From JBOHWJ01 sp050736615 (GTDB lineage: Bacteria; Desulfobacterota; Binatia; Binatales; Binataceae), in NCBI GenBank assembly GCA_050736615.1, contig JBOHWL010000218.1, positions 1-22,149 of the forward strand: 22,149 nt of DNA, in the 5' to 3' direction. A program made the translations under genes and the position numbers. Every line of letters starts with the position of its first letter. The stretch's first letter is position 1. Positions 1 to 7,319 of the stretch are shown here, one piece after another. Under the pieces are notes generated by a model. The model searched no databases, was not told the DNA's origin, and saw nothing but the letters and a program-made list of their open reading frames with translations.

Positions 1-385
1 GGCAGCCTTTCTGAACGCAGCTCGCAGACTCGTTTGCTCGCTTCGCCTTCGGCTTTGCTAGCGCACTCGGGATGACAAAATTAAGGCATATCCTGGTTAA
101 GCAGCCGTCAGTTCAACAGCGCTAAAAGTTCACAGACTTCGAGTGAAGCGAAGCGCAGTCGAGGGATGGACGCGAAGCGAGGAATTTTTTATCGTGTCTT
201 TATTGAAAAACGAATAATCGCTCCGCCTGTGACTCCGCTGGCGCGACACGGCGCGCCCTGCTCGCCGGCTCAGGCTGACCGCAATTTGCGTAACTCATTT
301 ACGGGAGGCCACACTGATATCGGTTTCGAGTGAGCATTGGAAAGTGAAATCGAGCGGCGCTGACCCGTCGTGGTCAACCAAATTT
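1..385. repeat. Gene-free region with dispersed REP-like repeat (copy 1)
   Basis: No convincing gene here. Bases 12-70 resemble 12034-12091. Bases 66-87 are identical (22 nt) to 11893-11914, and the similarity continues imperfectly to about 140. The following stretch (about 138-180) is rich in 'gaagcgaag' motifs typical of intergenic REP-like palindromes. It lies downstream of the minus-strand VTT-rhodanese gene. I see no clear rho-independent terminator between 385 and 180. Confidence 0.7.
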
Positions 386-1360
386 TCAGCCCCGCTCAAC
401 CGGATAGCCGGCCTTGTTCCAGTCTTCCATCCCGCCACGCGGAACCGATACATGCTCACAGCCCGCTTTCGAGAGCATTTCCGCAGCGCTCGACGAGCGC
501 GTTTCAGTTCGTCAAATGGCTATTATCGGTTTCCGCTTGATCTCGCTCAGCTCGCGGATTTTTAGCGATAGTTCCGCGATCGGAATGTTACTCGCGCCTG
601 CGATGTGGCCGAGCGGTCCGCTAAACTCTTGGGCGCTGCGCACGTCTATCGGGGCGGCTTCTTCGTCGCTCTCCAACCCACGTTTGAGAATCGCCGGATC
701 TGTAAAACGTTGCGGTTTCAAACTGCGCACCAGCCGCGGCAGGAAAGCGACGGCCGCAAGCAGCGCCACCGCAAGCAGGGCTTTGCGGATTGCCCCCGCC
801 TGTCCGGAGGCCGCCTCGCGGCCCGCGTAACCCAGATAGTTGTAGGCCAACGCGCCCGGCGCCATGCACACAAAGGAAGCCAGGATATAATCGCGCAGGC
901 GGATGCGCGTCAGCCCGAAGCCATAATTCACCAGATTGAACGGAAACAGCGGCACCAGCCGGACGAACGCGACGAAACGCCAGCCTTCTTCCTCCACCCC
1001 GCGCATCAGCCGGCCTAGGCGTTCGCCGTCGCGCGTTGCAACCCACCCGGAGGCGACGTAGCGCGCGATCACGAACGCCATGGTGGCACCCAACGCAGCG
1101 CCGGTAAGGTTCCCCAAAGTACCCCAGATGGAGCCGAAAAGAGCACCGCCCGTCACCGTGAGCAGCGCGCCCGGTACGAATAGCGTCGCGGCCAGAGCGT
1201 ACAGCGGAAGGAACACGATCGGCGCCCAGTCGCCGAAGCGCCCCAGTTCCCGCTCGATCGTCGCGGGCTCGAGCAGTTCGCGCTGGAGTGCAAGCCAGAT
1301 AATCGCCGCGGCAAGCGTCGCCATCACGATCAGACGAAAGACGAGACCGCGCCGGTTCAT
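386..1360 (-). CDS. VTT (TVP38/TMEM64-type) membrane protein fused to rhodanese domain; predicted selenoprotein with in-frame UGA at the catalytic Cys position
   Basis: Predicted 324 residues if the UGA at 514-512 is read as Sec283; terminating there gives 282 residues. A membrane VTT/SNARE-associated domain spans about residues 40-205 (FVPG near 61-64; RLVPLFPFN and NYGFG near 134-149), with an N-terminal membrane helix at about 8-25. A rhodanese domain occupies 236-324: IDVRSAQEF, GHIAGASNIP, then PIIAI-U-RTETRS, with U exactly where rhodaneses carry the persulfide-forming Cys. After the UGA the frame still reads AAEMLSKAG, VSVPRGGMEDW and AGYPVERG, the normal rhodanese C-terminus, then TGA at 388-386. 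Start ATG 1360 overlaps the upstream stop (ATGA) and has GGAGG 8 nt upstream, so it is preferred over ATG 1435. Rhodaneses transfer sulfane sulfur; the VTT half suggests a membrane location. Alternative: a nonsense mutation or sequencing error of TGC/TGT. Conservation across homologs would decide. Confidence 0.8.
486..500 (-). promoter_or_regulatory. Candidate bacterial SECIS hairpin
   Basis: On the minus strand, 17 nt lie between the UGA (514-512) and the apical loop. The stem is GCGCTC (500-495) paired perfectly with GAGCGC (491-486), and the loop is GUC (494-492) with G first. Known bacterial SECIS elements sit immediately 3' of the UGA, with a short stem and a small loop carrying G in its first two positions, about 16-37 nt after the UGA; this fits. 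The lower stem is weak and the loop is at the small end. The hairpin is within coding sequence (Arg-Ser-Ser-Ser-Ala), so some base pairing could be codon-driven. SelB binding is inference. Confidence 0.6.
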
Positions 1361-2184
1361 GCCGCACGCCTCCAGGTAATCGCGTAAGCGCCCGCGGGGC
1401 CGCGGAACGGCTGCAAGAGCATCCGGTCGAGCCACAATTCACGTGCTGTGTGGAACTGCTCGATGCCGATGGTCATCCCGTCATGGCCGGCGGCGGGCTG
1501 ATCGCGATAGGTGCCGAGCAATCTATCCCACCACGGCAGATTGAAGCCGAAGTTGCTATTGGTTTCGTTGACCCCGATCGAATGATGGACCCGGTGCATG
1601 TCGGGCGTGACCAAGCACCAGCGAAGCCAACGGTCGAGTTTAACCGGAAGCCGGACATTCCCGTGGTTGAACATCGAGGTGACGTTGAGCAGGACCTCGA
1701 AGACGAGCACGGCGAGCGCGGGCGCCCCCAGCGCCACCACCACGCCGAACTTAATCAACATCGAGAGCACGATTTCGATCGGATGGAAACGCGCGCCGGT
1801 GGTCACATCAAAATCGAGGTCGGCATGATGCATCCGATGCACCCGCCACAGCGCCGGCACGGCGTGAAACATCACGTGCTGAAGGTAGAGAGCCCCATCG
1901 AGCAGCACCACCGACGCTACAACAGCCATCCAGGCGGGAACCGGCAAGTTGTTGAGCAGCCCCCAACCTCGTCGTTCTCCGGCCAGCGCCAGACTCACAG
2001 CCGTGGCGGGAAGCAAGACTCGGACGAATGCAGTATTCAGTGCGACGATGGCCAGGTTACTGGGCCAGCGCTTGAACCTCGAATATAACCGGGGCCGGCG
2101 GGGCGCCGCCGCTTCCCAGAGCGCCATCGCGATAAAGACGGTGATAAACGCTGCCACGCGTATGGCGGCTTCGTGAGTCAGCAT
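1357..2184 (-). CDS. Sterol desaturase / fatty acid hydroxylase superfamily membrane protein
   Basis: About 275 residues with several hydrophobic helices and the histidine clusters of the integral-membrane di-iron hydroxylase superfamily: QHVMFH, then HRMHH, a later FNHGN, and HRVHHS. These clusters ligate two irons for O2-dependent C-H hydroxylation or desaturation of a lipid substrate; the substrate cannot be told from sequence. I chose ATG 2184 (MLTHEAAIR). The longer ATG at 2244 would run through the intergenic operator and stop 3 nt from the divergent start, and has no ribosome binding site. Its stop overlaps the next gene's ATG (ATGA at 1360-1357), indicating translational coupling with the VTT-rhodanese. 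Expression is probably controlled by the divergent ArsR-rhodanese through the inverted repeat at 2204-2225. Confidence 0.88.
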   Translation of the reverse strand: MLTHEAAIRVAAFITVFIAMALWEAAAPRRPRLYSRFKRWPSNLAIVALNTAFVRVLLPATAVSLALAGERRGWGLLNNLPVPAWMAVVASVVLLDGALYLQHVMFHAVPALWRVHRMHHADLDFDVTTGARFHPIEIVLSMLIKFGVVVALGAPALAVLVFEVLLNVTSMFNHGNVRLPVKLDRWLRWCLVTPDMHRVHHSIGVNETNSNFGFNLPWWDRLLGTYRDQPAAGHDGMTIGIEQFHTARELWLDRMLLQPFRGPAGAYAITWRRAA

Positions 2185-2188
2185 GCGC

Positions 2189-2217
2189 TTGATCTGCTTC
2201 AAGCATTCAATTAATAC
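2189..2217 (+). promoter_or_regulatory. Sigma70-type promoter of the ArsR-rhodanese gene
   Basis: TTGATC at 2189-2194 and TAATAC at 2212-2217 are separated by exactly 17 bp. Predicted transcription would begin near 2224, giving a leader of about 24 nt before ATG 2248. No Shine-Dalgarno is evident in that short leader. The -10 hexamer is the spacer of the inverted repeat 2204-2225. Confidence 0.55.
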
Positions 2218-2225
2218 ATTGAATG
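2204..2225. promoter_or_regulatory. Inverted-repeat operator (8-6-8), probable ArsR-family binding site
   Basis: CATTCAAT (2204-2211) and ATTGAATG (2218-2225) are perfect inverted arms around the 6-bp spacer TAATAC. A roughly 20-bp AT-rich dyad is typical of ArsR/SmtB-family operators. It covers the predicted -10 of the plus-strand regulator gene and lies just upstream of the minus-strand operon start (ATG 2184). One bound dimer could therefore repress both directions. Binding by the adjacent gene product is inference. Confidence 0.65.
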
Positions 2226-2247
2226 AAGATAGTGTGGCCTTCATTCT

Positions 2248-2919
2248 ATGTCAAGCGAAAATCCCAAACGTGCAATGTTCGAACTGTTCGCCGCCGTCGC
2301 CCGTACCATCGGGTCGGCCCGCCGACTCGAGCTGCTCGAGCTGCTCGCACAAACCGAGAGAAGCGTTGAGCAGTTGGCCGGGCTGAGCGGACTAACGATT
2401 GCCAACGCCTCACAGCATCTGCAGCAACTGCGCCGCGCGGGACTCGTCGAGGCCCGCAGGGACGGCAAGCGAGTGCTCTACCGGCTCGCCGCCGGCGACA
2501 TAATCGCACTGCTCGGCGCCCTCCGTCGTCTCACCGAACGCAATGTCGGTTCAGTCGAAAAGGTGCTCAACAGCTACTTTCGCCAGCGCGACAGTCTCGA
2601 AGCCGTGTCGCGCAAGGAACTGTTACGGCGGATGCGGGACGGGCTTGTCACCGTGATCGATAGCCGTCCGGCGGACGAATTTGCCGCCGGCCATCTACCC
2701 GGCGCGCTCAATGTGCCGCTACGCGAACTCAAGCGCCGGCTAAGGGAACTACCCCGCGACCAGGCGATTGTCGCGTACTGCCGTGGAGCCTACTGCGTGC
2801 TCTCCTACGAAGCGGTCGCCGAGCTGCGCAAGCGCGGGTTCAAGGCCTTTCGTCTTGAAGAAGGATATCCTGAGTGGCGTGCGGCTGGTCTGCCGGTGGA
2901 GCATTCCGCAATCGCCTGA
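2248..2919 (+). CDS. ArsR-family winged-helix regulator fused to a rhodanese domain
   Basis: 223 residues. An ArsR/SmtB-type HTH covers about residues 8-100 (SVEQLAGLSGLTIANASQHLQQLRR recognition region at 39-63; wing VEARRDGKRVLYRL at 67-80). A rhodanese domain covers about 122-217 (VIDSRPADEF, AGHLPGALNVP, active-site loop C178-R-G-A-Y-C183, EGYPEW, AGLPVE). The HTH half has no cysteine, so metal- or thiol-based sensing through classical ArsR sites is unlikely. C178 and C183 in the rhodanese loop are the only cysteines and are candidates for persulfide or polysulfide sensing. Transcribed divergently from the hydroxylase/VTT-rhodanese operon with a palindrome in the shared 63-bp region; autoregulation is likely. 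Starts at ATG 2248 three bases past an alternative minus-strand start. Confidence 0.9.
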   Translation: MSSENPKRAMFELFAAVARTIGSARRLELLELLAQTERSVEQLAGLSGLTIANASQHLQQLRRAGLVEARRDGKRVLYRLAAGDIIALLGALRRLTERNVGSVEKVLNSYFRQRDSLEAVSRKELLRRMRDGLVTVIDSRPADEFAAGHLPGALNVPLRELKRRLRELPRDQAIVAYCRGAYCVLSYEAVAELRKRGFKAFRLEEGYPEWRAAGLPVEHSAIA

Positions 2920-3230
2920 ATCGGGATTGGGGAAACGCATAATCGGCAGTGGCGCCGAACCTCATCGCGCCCGTCGAACCGCCTGTCTGCTCGATCACGT
3001 GACCATCGCGGACGGAGGGCTGCTTCGAATTTTCCAGCGATTCCCATCGCGATACCAAGTGCGCGGCCAGTTCGGCTCAGCCTGTTTCAAGGTTTTCGCC
3101 GCTCGCTGGTGACGCCCCGCCGCCGAGTTCACAGCGCCGAAGGCGACACCCTATTCGAGCGCCATGGCGAAGGCTAACCTGTGAACATTTGCCGCTCGGC
3201 ACACTTGAATCCTCGCGGCCGCCAATGTTC
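2920..3230. other. Gene-free spacer between convergent genes
   Basis: About 310 bp between the ArsR-rhodanese stop and the stop of the minus-strand beta-barrel gene. Short open frames here have no recognisable domain or ribosome binding site. I see no strong terminator hairpin with a T-tract, RNA gene or clear repeat. Confidence 0.5.
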
Positions 3231-4175
3231 TCACCAACCGAGCGGAATTGTGATGTCGGTCCCCAGGACCATCGCGAAGTTCGACGCGGCCACGTTGGAA
3301 CTGGCGGCTACGCTCGTGCCGACGGCGCCAAACATGGCGAAATAGTCATTGACCTGGTATTCACCGCCGATATTCATCAACCAGACGGTGCCGCCGCGGC
3401 CCGCCGTTGGTATATTGAGACGCTGCTCTCCGAGTAAATCCAAATCGGGCGTGATCGAATAGTAAGCCGCCAAGCCGGCCGCGAACTGATTAGGCGATGA
3501 GCGATCGTGGTACTGCCAGAGGAAATCCCCTTCACCGACAAGGTAGAGGTTGCCGATTTCGCGGGCGACGTCGACCGGAACTTCCATTGAGTATTCACCG
3601 AACCCGAGGCCGCGATTTACCGAACCGGTGGGAAAGCTGAACTGCGGAAAAAGTGAAACCGAAACCGGTCCGCGCAGCCCGTAAGCCGCTTCACTCTGTT
3701 GCGGATCGCAGGTGTCGGTGTACGCGAGGCCGCCGCGCTGATCCATGAATCGATACTTGATTCCCGCGCTTACGTCGCCGAAACCGGCAGCCAGTTGGCC
3801 GTGATCGGGTGCGACCGTCGTCATCGGAATCGCGCCCGCGACGCGCCCCTGGATGCGATCGGTGATGCCATAATTGAGCTGCACGATTGGCACCGACATG
3901 TCGAGATGGCTGCGAAACACCTGCTGTCCGATTTGGTCCTGGCCGGGACCGACGAGATCGAGCGTATACGCGCTCGCCGCGTCCAGCGTCGATGCGCATG
4001 GGCTGCTGGGGTCCTCGGAGACCAGCGGCAATTCACCGAACGCAAAGGCTGATGGGCAATGGCCGCATATCAGTAACATTGCCAGCGGCAAGATTATCGC
4101 GAGCCGATAATATCCACCCGGCCTGGCCGGAGTTTCACTACGCTCCGGGCGCCGGACGATGCGGGTGCGATTCAT
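3231..4175 (-). CDS. Outer-membrane beta-barrel protein (phenol-degradation meta-pathway/transporter-like family)
   Basis: 314 residues from ATG 4175. An N-terminal signal peptide with a long basic n-region, hydrophobic LAIILPLAMLLICG and a likely cleavage after AFA precedes alternating amphipathic strands: VPIVQLNYGITDRIQGRV, SAGIKYRF, VSLFPQFSFPTG, GNLYLVGEGDFLW, FAAGLAAYYSITPDLDLLGE, IGGEYQVNDYFAMFGAVG. The pattern and its length resemble the meta-pathway/transporter-type beta-barrels of the outer membrane, usually of undetermined cargo. The frame is open upstream to a TTG at 4289 directly abutting the previous stop, but the leader before 4175 does not look like a signal peptide. Probably co-transcribed with the two upstream minus-strand genes. 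Confidence 0.75.
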   Translation of the reverse strand: MNRTRIVRRPERSETPARPGGYYRLAIILPLAMLLICGHCPSAFAFGELPLVSEDPSSPCASTLDAASAYTLDLVGPGQDQIGQQVFRSHLDMSVPIVQLNYGITDRIQGRVAGAIPMTTVAPDHGQLAAGFGDVSAGIKYRFMDQRGGLAYTDTCDPQQSEAAYGLRGPVSVSLFPQFSFPTGSVNRGLGFGEYSMEVPVDVAREIGNLYLVGEGDFLWQYHDRSSPNQFAAGLAAYYSITPDLDLLGEQRLNIPTAGRGGTVWLMNIGGEYQVNDYFAMFGAVGTSVAASSNVAASNFAMVLGTDITIPLGW

Positions 4176-4289
4176 GCGATCGGGTATGCGCGCGGCGAAC
4201 AATCGCGATACGCCGATGAAAGCGTTCGGGACCACAAAATGCGAATAGGTGCTGCTTACCAGAACCTCGCAAGATAATGGGTGAGACAA

Positions 4290-5156
4290 TTATTTCAAAT
4301 GCCAGAGATAAGGCCCCACCGCCAACAACACGACCTCGATGATCAGGATCAGAACAATTCCAAGCTCCAGCCATTGACTCGCCAGATACCAGCGATGTTC
4401 GGTAACGCGGTCGTTGGCACCCTCATAGAGGTCTTCGAAAGCCTCGAGATGATCCGAGAAGGCCTCCAGGCGGGCGGCCAGCCGGGATTCATCGTTAAGC
4501 CGAGTCATCACCTCGCGGCCCGCCGGCGGTAGCGCACGCTCGGCCGCCGCCACTTGAGATTCGAGCCGCGCGTGGGAGAGGCGCATGCGGTAGAGCTCTT
4601 CGATCGTTTCGGCGAAGCGGCGCCAATGTCCGCGGTCCCGTATCCGGATGCGATGCGCTCGCGCAACATCGGTTTCAGCCTGTTCCTCGTATTTGTCCAA
4701 CGCCTGTTCGAGGGCGCGCAGCTCACCCTCGTAAAAGGCGAAATCAACCAGCGCGAGCAAGATTGGGGCGAAGCCTTCAACCGGACCCTGGATCAGCGCC
4801 CGGCCCGAGCGCCACTGGATCTTATGCGCGTTGCAGGTGGATGAGGCGGTCACGGCCGCTTGCGGATGACCGGGCGTACTCATCCAATTTTCGTCGATTT
4901 TACCTTCGAGCGCGTTGGAGGGAACCATCACGACGACGATCTGATCGAAAGGCTCGGGCCATAGATCCGATGGTGGCAGCTCCGCAAGATCGAGCTCTTC
5001 CTCAAGCGCCACGCACGGACGCGGACGGCTATAGGAGCGCAGCACCTTCGCTCCCGGCGGGGCCTCGGCAACAAAGCGGATGCGCCTGGCGGTGATCGTC
5101 CGGCGCTGTCCCGGGGCGGGCGCGGCATCGGAAATATGAATCAGTGATTTGCTCAT
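4290..5156 (-). CDS. Tail-anchored membrane protein with cytoplasmic coiled-coil, unknown function (RMD1/DUF155-like layout)
   Basis: 288 residues. An N-terminal soluble mixed region occupies 1-130. A charged helical, probably coiled-coil part spans about 138-255 (YEGELRALEQALDKYEEQAE, EELYRMRLSHARLESQ). One strongly hydrophobic helix lies at 262-281 (LELGIVLILIIEVVLLAVG) just before the C-terminus. A C-terminal single helix following a helical bundle with 'LELGIVLILIIEVVL' recalls the DUF155/RMD1 family, but I cannot confirm membership. The ATG lies 18 nt after the stop of the FAD enzyme, consistent with an operon; no strong ribosome binding site is visible. Function not assigned. Confidence 0.75.
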   Translation of the reverse strand: MSKSLIHISDAAPAPGQRRTITARRIRFVAEAPPGAKVLRSYSRPRPCVALEEELDLAELPPSDLWPEPFDQIVVVMVPSNALEGKIDENWMSTPGHPQAAVTASSTCNAHKIQWRSGRALIQGPVEGFAPILLALVDFAFYEGELRALEQALDKYEEQAETDVARAHRIRIRDRGHWRRFAETIEELYRMRLSHARLESQVAAAERALPPAGREVMTRLNDESRLAARLEAFSDHLEAFEDLYEGANDRVTEHRWYLASQWLELGIVLILIIEVVLLAVGPYLWHLK

Positions 5157-5174
5157 GGTTGCGCCGGACTCGAA

Positions 5175-6599
5175 TCAGTCGGGTTCCGACGAGCTCGGGC
5201 GGCCGTTGGTTGCCTCCGCCGTGACTTGCGCCATGGTCGCGGCGTCCTCCTCAATGTCTTCCCGGATCCACTCCGCCACCACCTCAGCCGAATCCAGGAC
5301 GCCGTTGATGGTTGAATCGAAAAGGTAATCGCCGACGACGAACAGTTCCGCATGCTGTATTGGGTCGGGCTGATGACGTGAATCCGGCTCGCGTGCCGGA
5401 TAGCCGCCGGGCATCCCGTTGACCGCACCCACCCAGCGATGAACGCGCCCCTCGCGGCGGTACTGGCCACCATGGCGCAGCCATGACGGCAGTGAGTCGA
5501 GCACTGCCGCAATCAGCGTTTCATCATCGTAATTGCTCATCGAGAGCGCCGCGTCACCGGCAAGCAGCCAGCCAAGCACTCCATACGGCCCCGGCGAGTT
5601 GCGTAAACTTTCGTCGTAGACACAGCATCCGCCGAACGCCTCCAGCATAAAATATGATCCGGTGATATGTTCGCGCCAGAAGGGCTGTTCAAAGAGGATG
5701 CTGACACGTAGATAGTGGGCTGGGTAGTCGTAAAAAACGTGATGACGATGCATCGCGTCGGCCAGCGCCGTCCCGCCCCAGCTAATCGACGGCAGCCAAT
5801 TGTTCGGTAACGCCGCCACCACGTAGTCGAAATCATTGAAATGGGTATTGCCGTCTTCACGGAAGAATAGCCGGTACGAAGTATCGGGGAGCTTTTCCAC
5901 CCGTACTACGCGATGATTGAGCAGGACGCGTGCCTTCAAATGCTCGGCCAATTTTCGCGGCAGGCGCTCGAGACCGTCGTCAATTGAATACAGCCGCATG
6001 TAGTCCCGCTCATTCATCAGGTAGTTCTGCAGCCCATACATGGCGCTGGTCAGATGAGGTTCGGTCGCCAAATCGCTATGAACCGCGACTTCCAGACAGC
6101 GGCGCGCATCGGCATCCTCGATGCTCCCGAGCAGATCACGAAAGCTTTGATGTGAGAGCGGATCGCCGTTGCCGGCCTGCCAGTCCGATTCGTAATAGTC
6201 CGCCGGACTGATCGCCGCGCGTGCCATCCGTCTGAAATTCCGCAGTGCCCGGTAAGTGGCATCACCGTACTTTTTTCGAATGTGAGCTTCAGAGGTGAGC
6301 GGGGTATCGTCCAGGACGACGGTCTGACCCTCCATCGGGCTTACCGAAAGGCCAACTTCGGCGATCAATTCACGCAGCGGGTCAGGCCCCAGCCGCGAAT
6401 AATCGTATAGTTCCGCCGCGCCCGCTTCGTATGCAATCGGAGCCGAATCGAATTGGCACGTGACGAGTTTGCCGCCAATCCGATCACTGGCCTCGAAAAT
6501 CGTAATCCCGCAGGGATAATGGGAGCGTTTTTCGAGCAAAAAAGCGGTCATCAATCCGCCCAAGCCACCGCCTATCACGGCCACACTCGTTACGGTCAC
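5175..6599 (-). CDS. FAD-dependent amine-oxidase-like oxidoreductase (protoporphyrinogen oxidase/desaturase-like fold)
   Basis: 474 residues. N-terminal dinucleotide-binding motif VAVIGGGLGGL (residues 6-16) is followed by an acidic ribose-binding residue at E36 and the DRIGGKL motif (39-45). Near the C-terminus GDYLFDSTINGVLDSAEVVA is the second FAD-contacting motif of the amine-oxidase superfamily. WVGAVNGMPGGYP precedes it. The substrate is not predictable; members include amine oxidases, protoporphyrinogen oxidases and carotenoid desaturases. The start is GTG 6599, with GGGGGAGG five bases upstream; an ATG at 6635 would place this ribosome binding site inside the gene. It is followed 18 nt later by the tail-anchored protein gene, suggesting co-transcription. 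Confidence 0.88.
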   Translation of the reverse strand: MTVTSVAVIGGGLGGLMTAFLLEKRSHYPCGITIFEASDRIGGKLVTCQFDSAPIAYEAGAAELYDYSRLGPDPLRELIAEVGLSVSPMEGQTVVLDDTPLTSEAHIRKKYGDATYRALRNFRRMARAAISPADYYESDWQAGNGDPLSHQSFRDLLGSIEDADARRCLEVAVHSDLATEPHLTSAMYGLQNYLMNERDYMRLYSIDDGLERLPRKLAEHLKARVLLNHRVVRVEKLPDTSYRLFFREDGNTHFNDFDYVVAALPNNWLPSISWGGTALADAMHRHHVFYDYPAHYLRVSILFEQPFWREHITGSYFMLEAFGGCCVYDESLRNSPGPYGVLGWLLAGDAALSMSNYDDETLIAAVLDSLPSWLRHGGQYRREGRVHRWVGAVNGMPGGYPAREPDSRHQPDPIQHAELFVVGDYLFDSTINGVLDSAEVVAEWIREDIEEDAATMAQVTAEATNGRPSSSEPD

Positions 6600-6911
6600 G
6601 CGAACCTCCCCCGTGCCTTGGCACATTGTACGCACAAATTAATTATTCAAATGTCCCTGCTCGGCGCCATACGTAATTGAAAGATTGAATGCTTATGCTT
6701 CATTTAGACGAGTCATGCGCGCTTCAGGCGCAACGAACAATGCCGGCGAATGCGTCCGACAGAGCTTAGGCCGGGAAAAATCGTCGGCACGTGCCCGAGT
6801 AAGGTATGTCGCAGGTCATCGATTGCACAGCCGCACCGTAAGCGGCTAACGCGAATGAAAACGCCGCCGTCCCGATCAATCCCTCGGTCGGCTCAAGCGC
6901 CAGCGGTGCGG
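6600..6911. other. Intergenic region upstream of the FAD enzyme
   Basis: About 310 bp without a supported gene; the plus-strand frame from 6750 is a shadow of vapBC. The minus-strand ribosome binding site for GTG 6599 is at 6602-6611. On the minus strand 6694-6684 reads AAGCATTCAAT, identical to 11 bases of the ArsR-type operator region at 2201-2211, but without its inverted partner. A GTACAAT near 6626-6632 (minus strand) is a possible -10, with no good -35. Confidence 0.4.
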
Positions 6912-7307
6912 TTATACTCTGACCACTCGCAGACCCAGATGACGCTCGAATCCATCAAAGCCGCGATCGCAATGAAGCAGCCGATGTCCTCCAACAATGC
7001 AGAAGGTTGCGATCAACGCGTCGATCGTCTTGCGCACGGCGAGGCCGCGTGCGCGCAGCGTCCGATAGTTCCGCGCTGCCGCGACCGCGAGGCCACGCCC
7101 CGCCATCGCCCTGAACTCAAGCCCCGTCAGCAGGTCCAGGCCGCGCTCGAAATCTTTATCGGTGCGGAACCCCTGCAATACCTCGGCAAGGATCAAGTCG
7201 CCGATCATCAAGCGCTCGGACGCGAGCAACCGATCAAGCAAGCCGGTTTCAGGCGTCATCCGGCCGTTGAAGTAATCGACCCATACCGAAGTGTCGACGA
7301 CCGTCAC
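6912..7307 (-). CDS. vapC: VapC-family PIN-domain toxin (ribonuclease)
   Basis: 131 residues, full length for a PIN toxin. The four acidic catalytic residues are all visible: D5 (VVDTSVWVDYF), E42 (ILAEVLQGF), D96 (KTIDALIATF) and D114 (HCDRGFDGF). PIN toxins are Mg-dependent endoribonucleases, often cleaving tRNA or rRNA, neutralised by a cognate VapB. Starts with GTG, 12 nt after the antitoxin stop, so the two are co-transcribed. No residue is missing, so it is likely active. Confidence 0.93.
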   Translation of the reverse strand: MTVVDTSVWVDYFNGRMTPETGLLDRLLASERLMIGDLILAEVLQGFRTDKDFERGLDLLTGLEFRAMAGRGLAVAAARNYRTLRARGLAVRKTIDALIATFCIVGGHRLLHCDRGFDGFERHLGLRVVRV

Positions 7308-7319
7308 CGGCCGCGGTGC

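Noticed and set aside
512..1435. VTT protein ending at the UGA (307 codons from ATG 1435)
   Set aside because: Stops in the middle of the rhodanese active-site loop while the rest of the domain continues in frame, and its start lacks the GGAGG that precedes ATG 1360.
3231..4289. TTG start at 4289 for the beta-barrel gene
   Set aside because: It abuts the previous stop but adds 38 residues in front of a signal peptide; ATG 4175 gives a normal exported protein.
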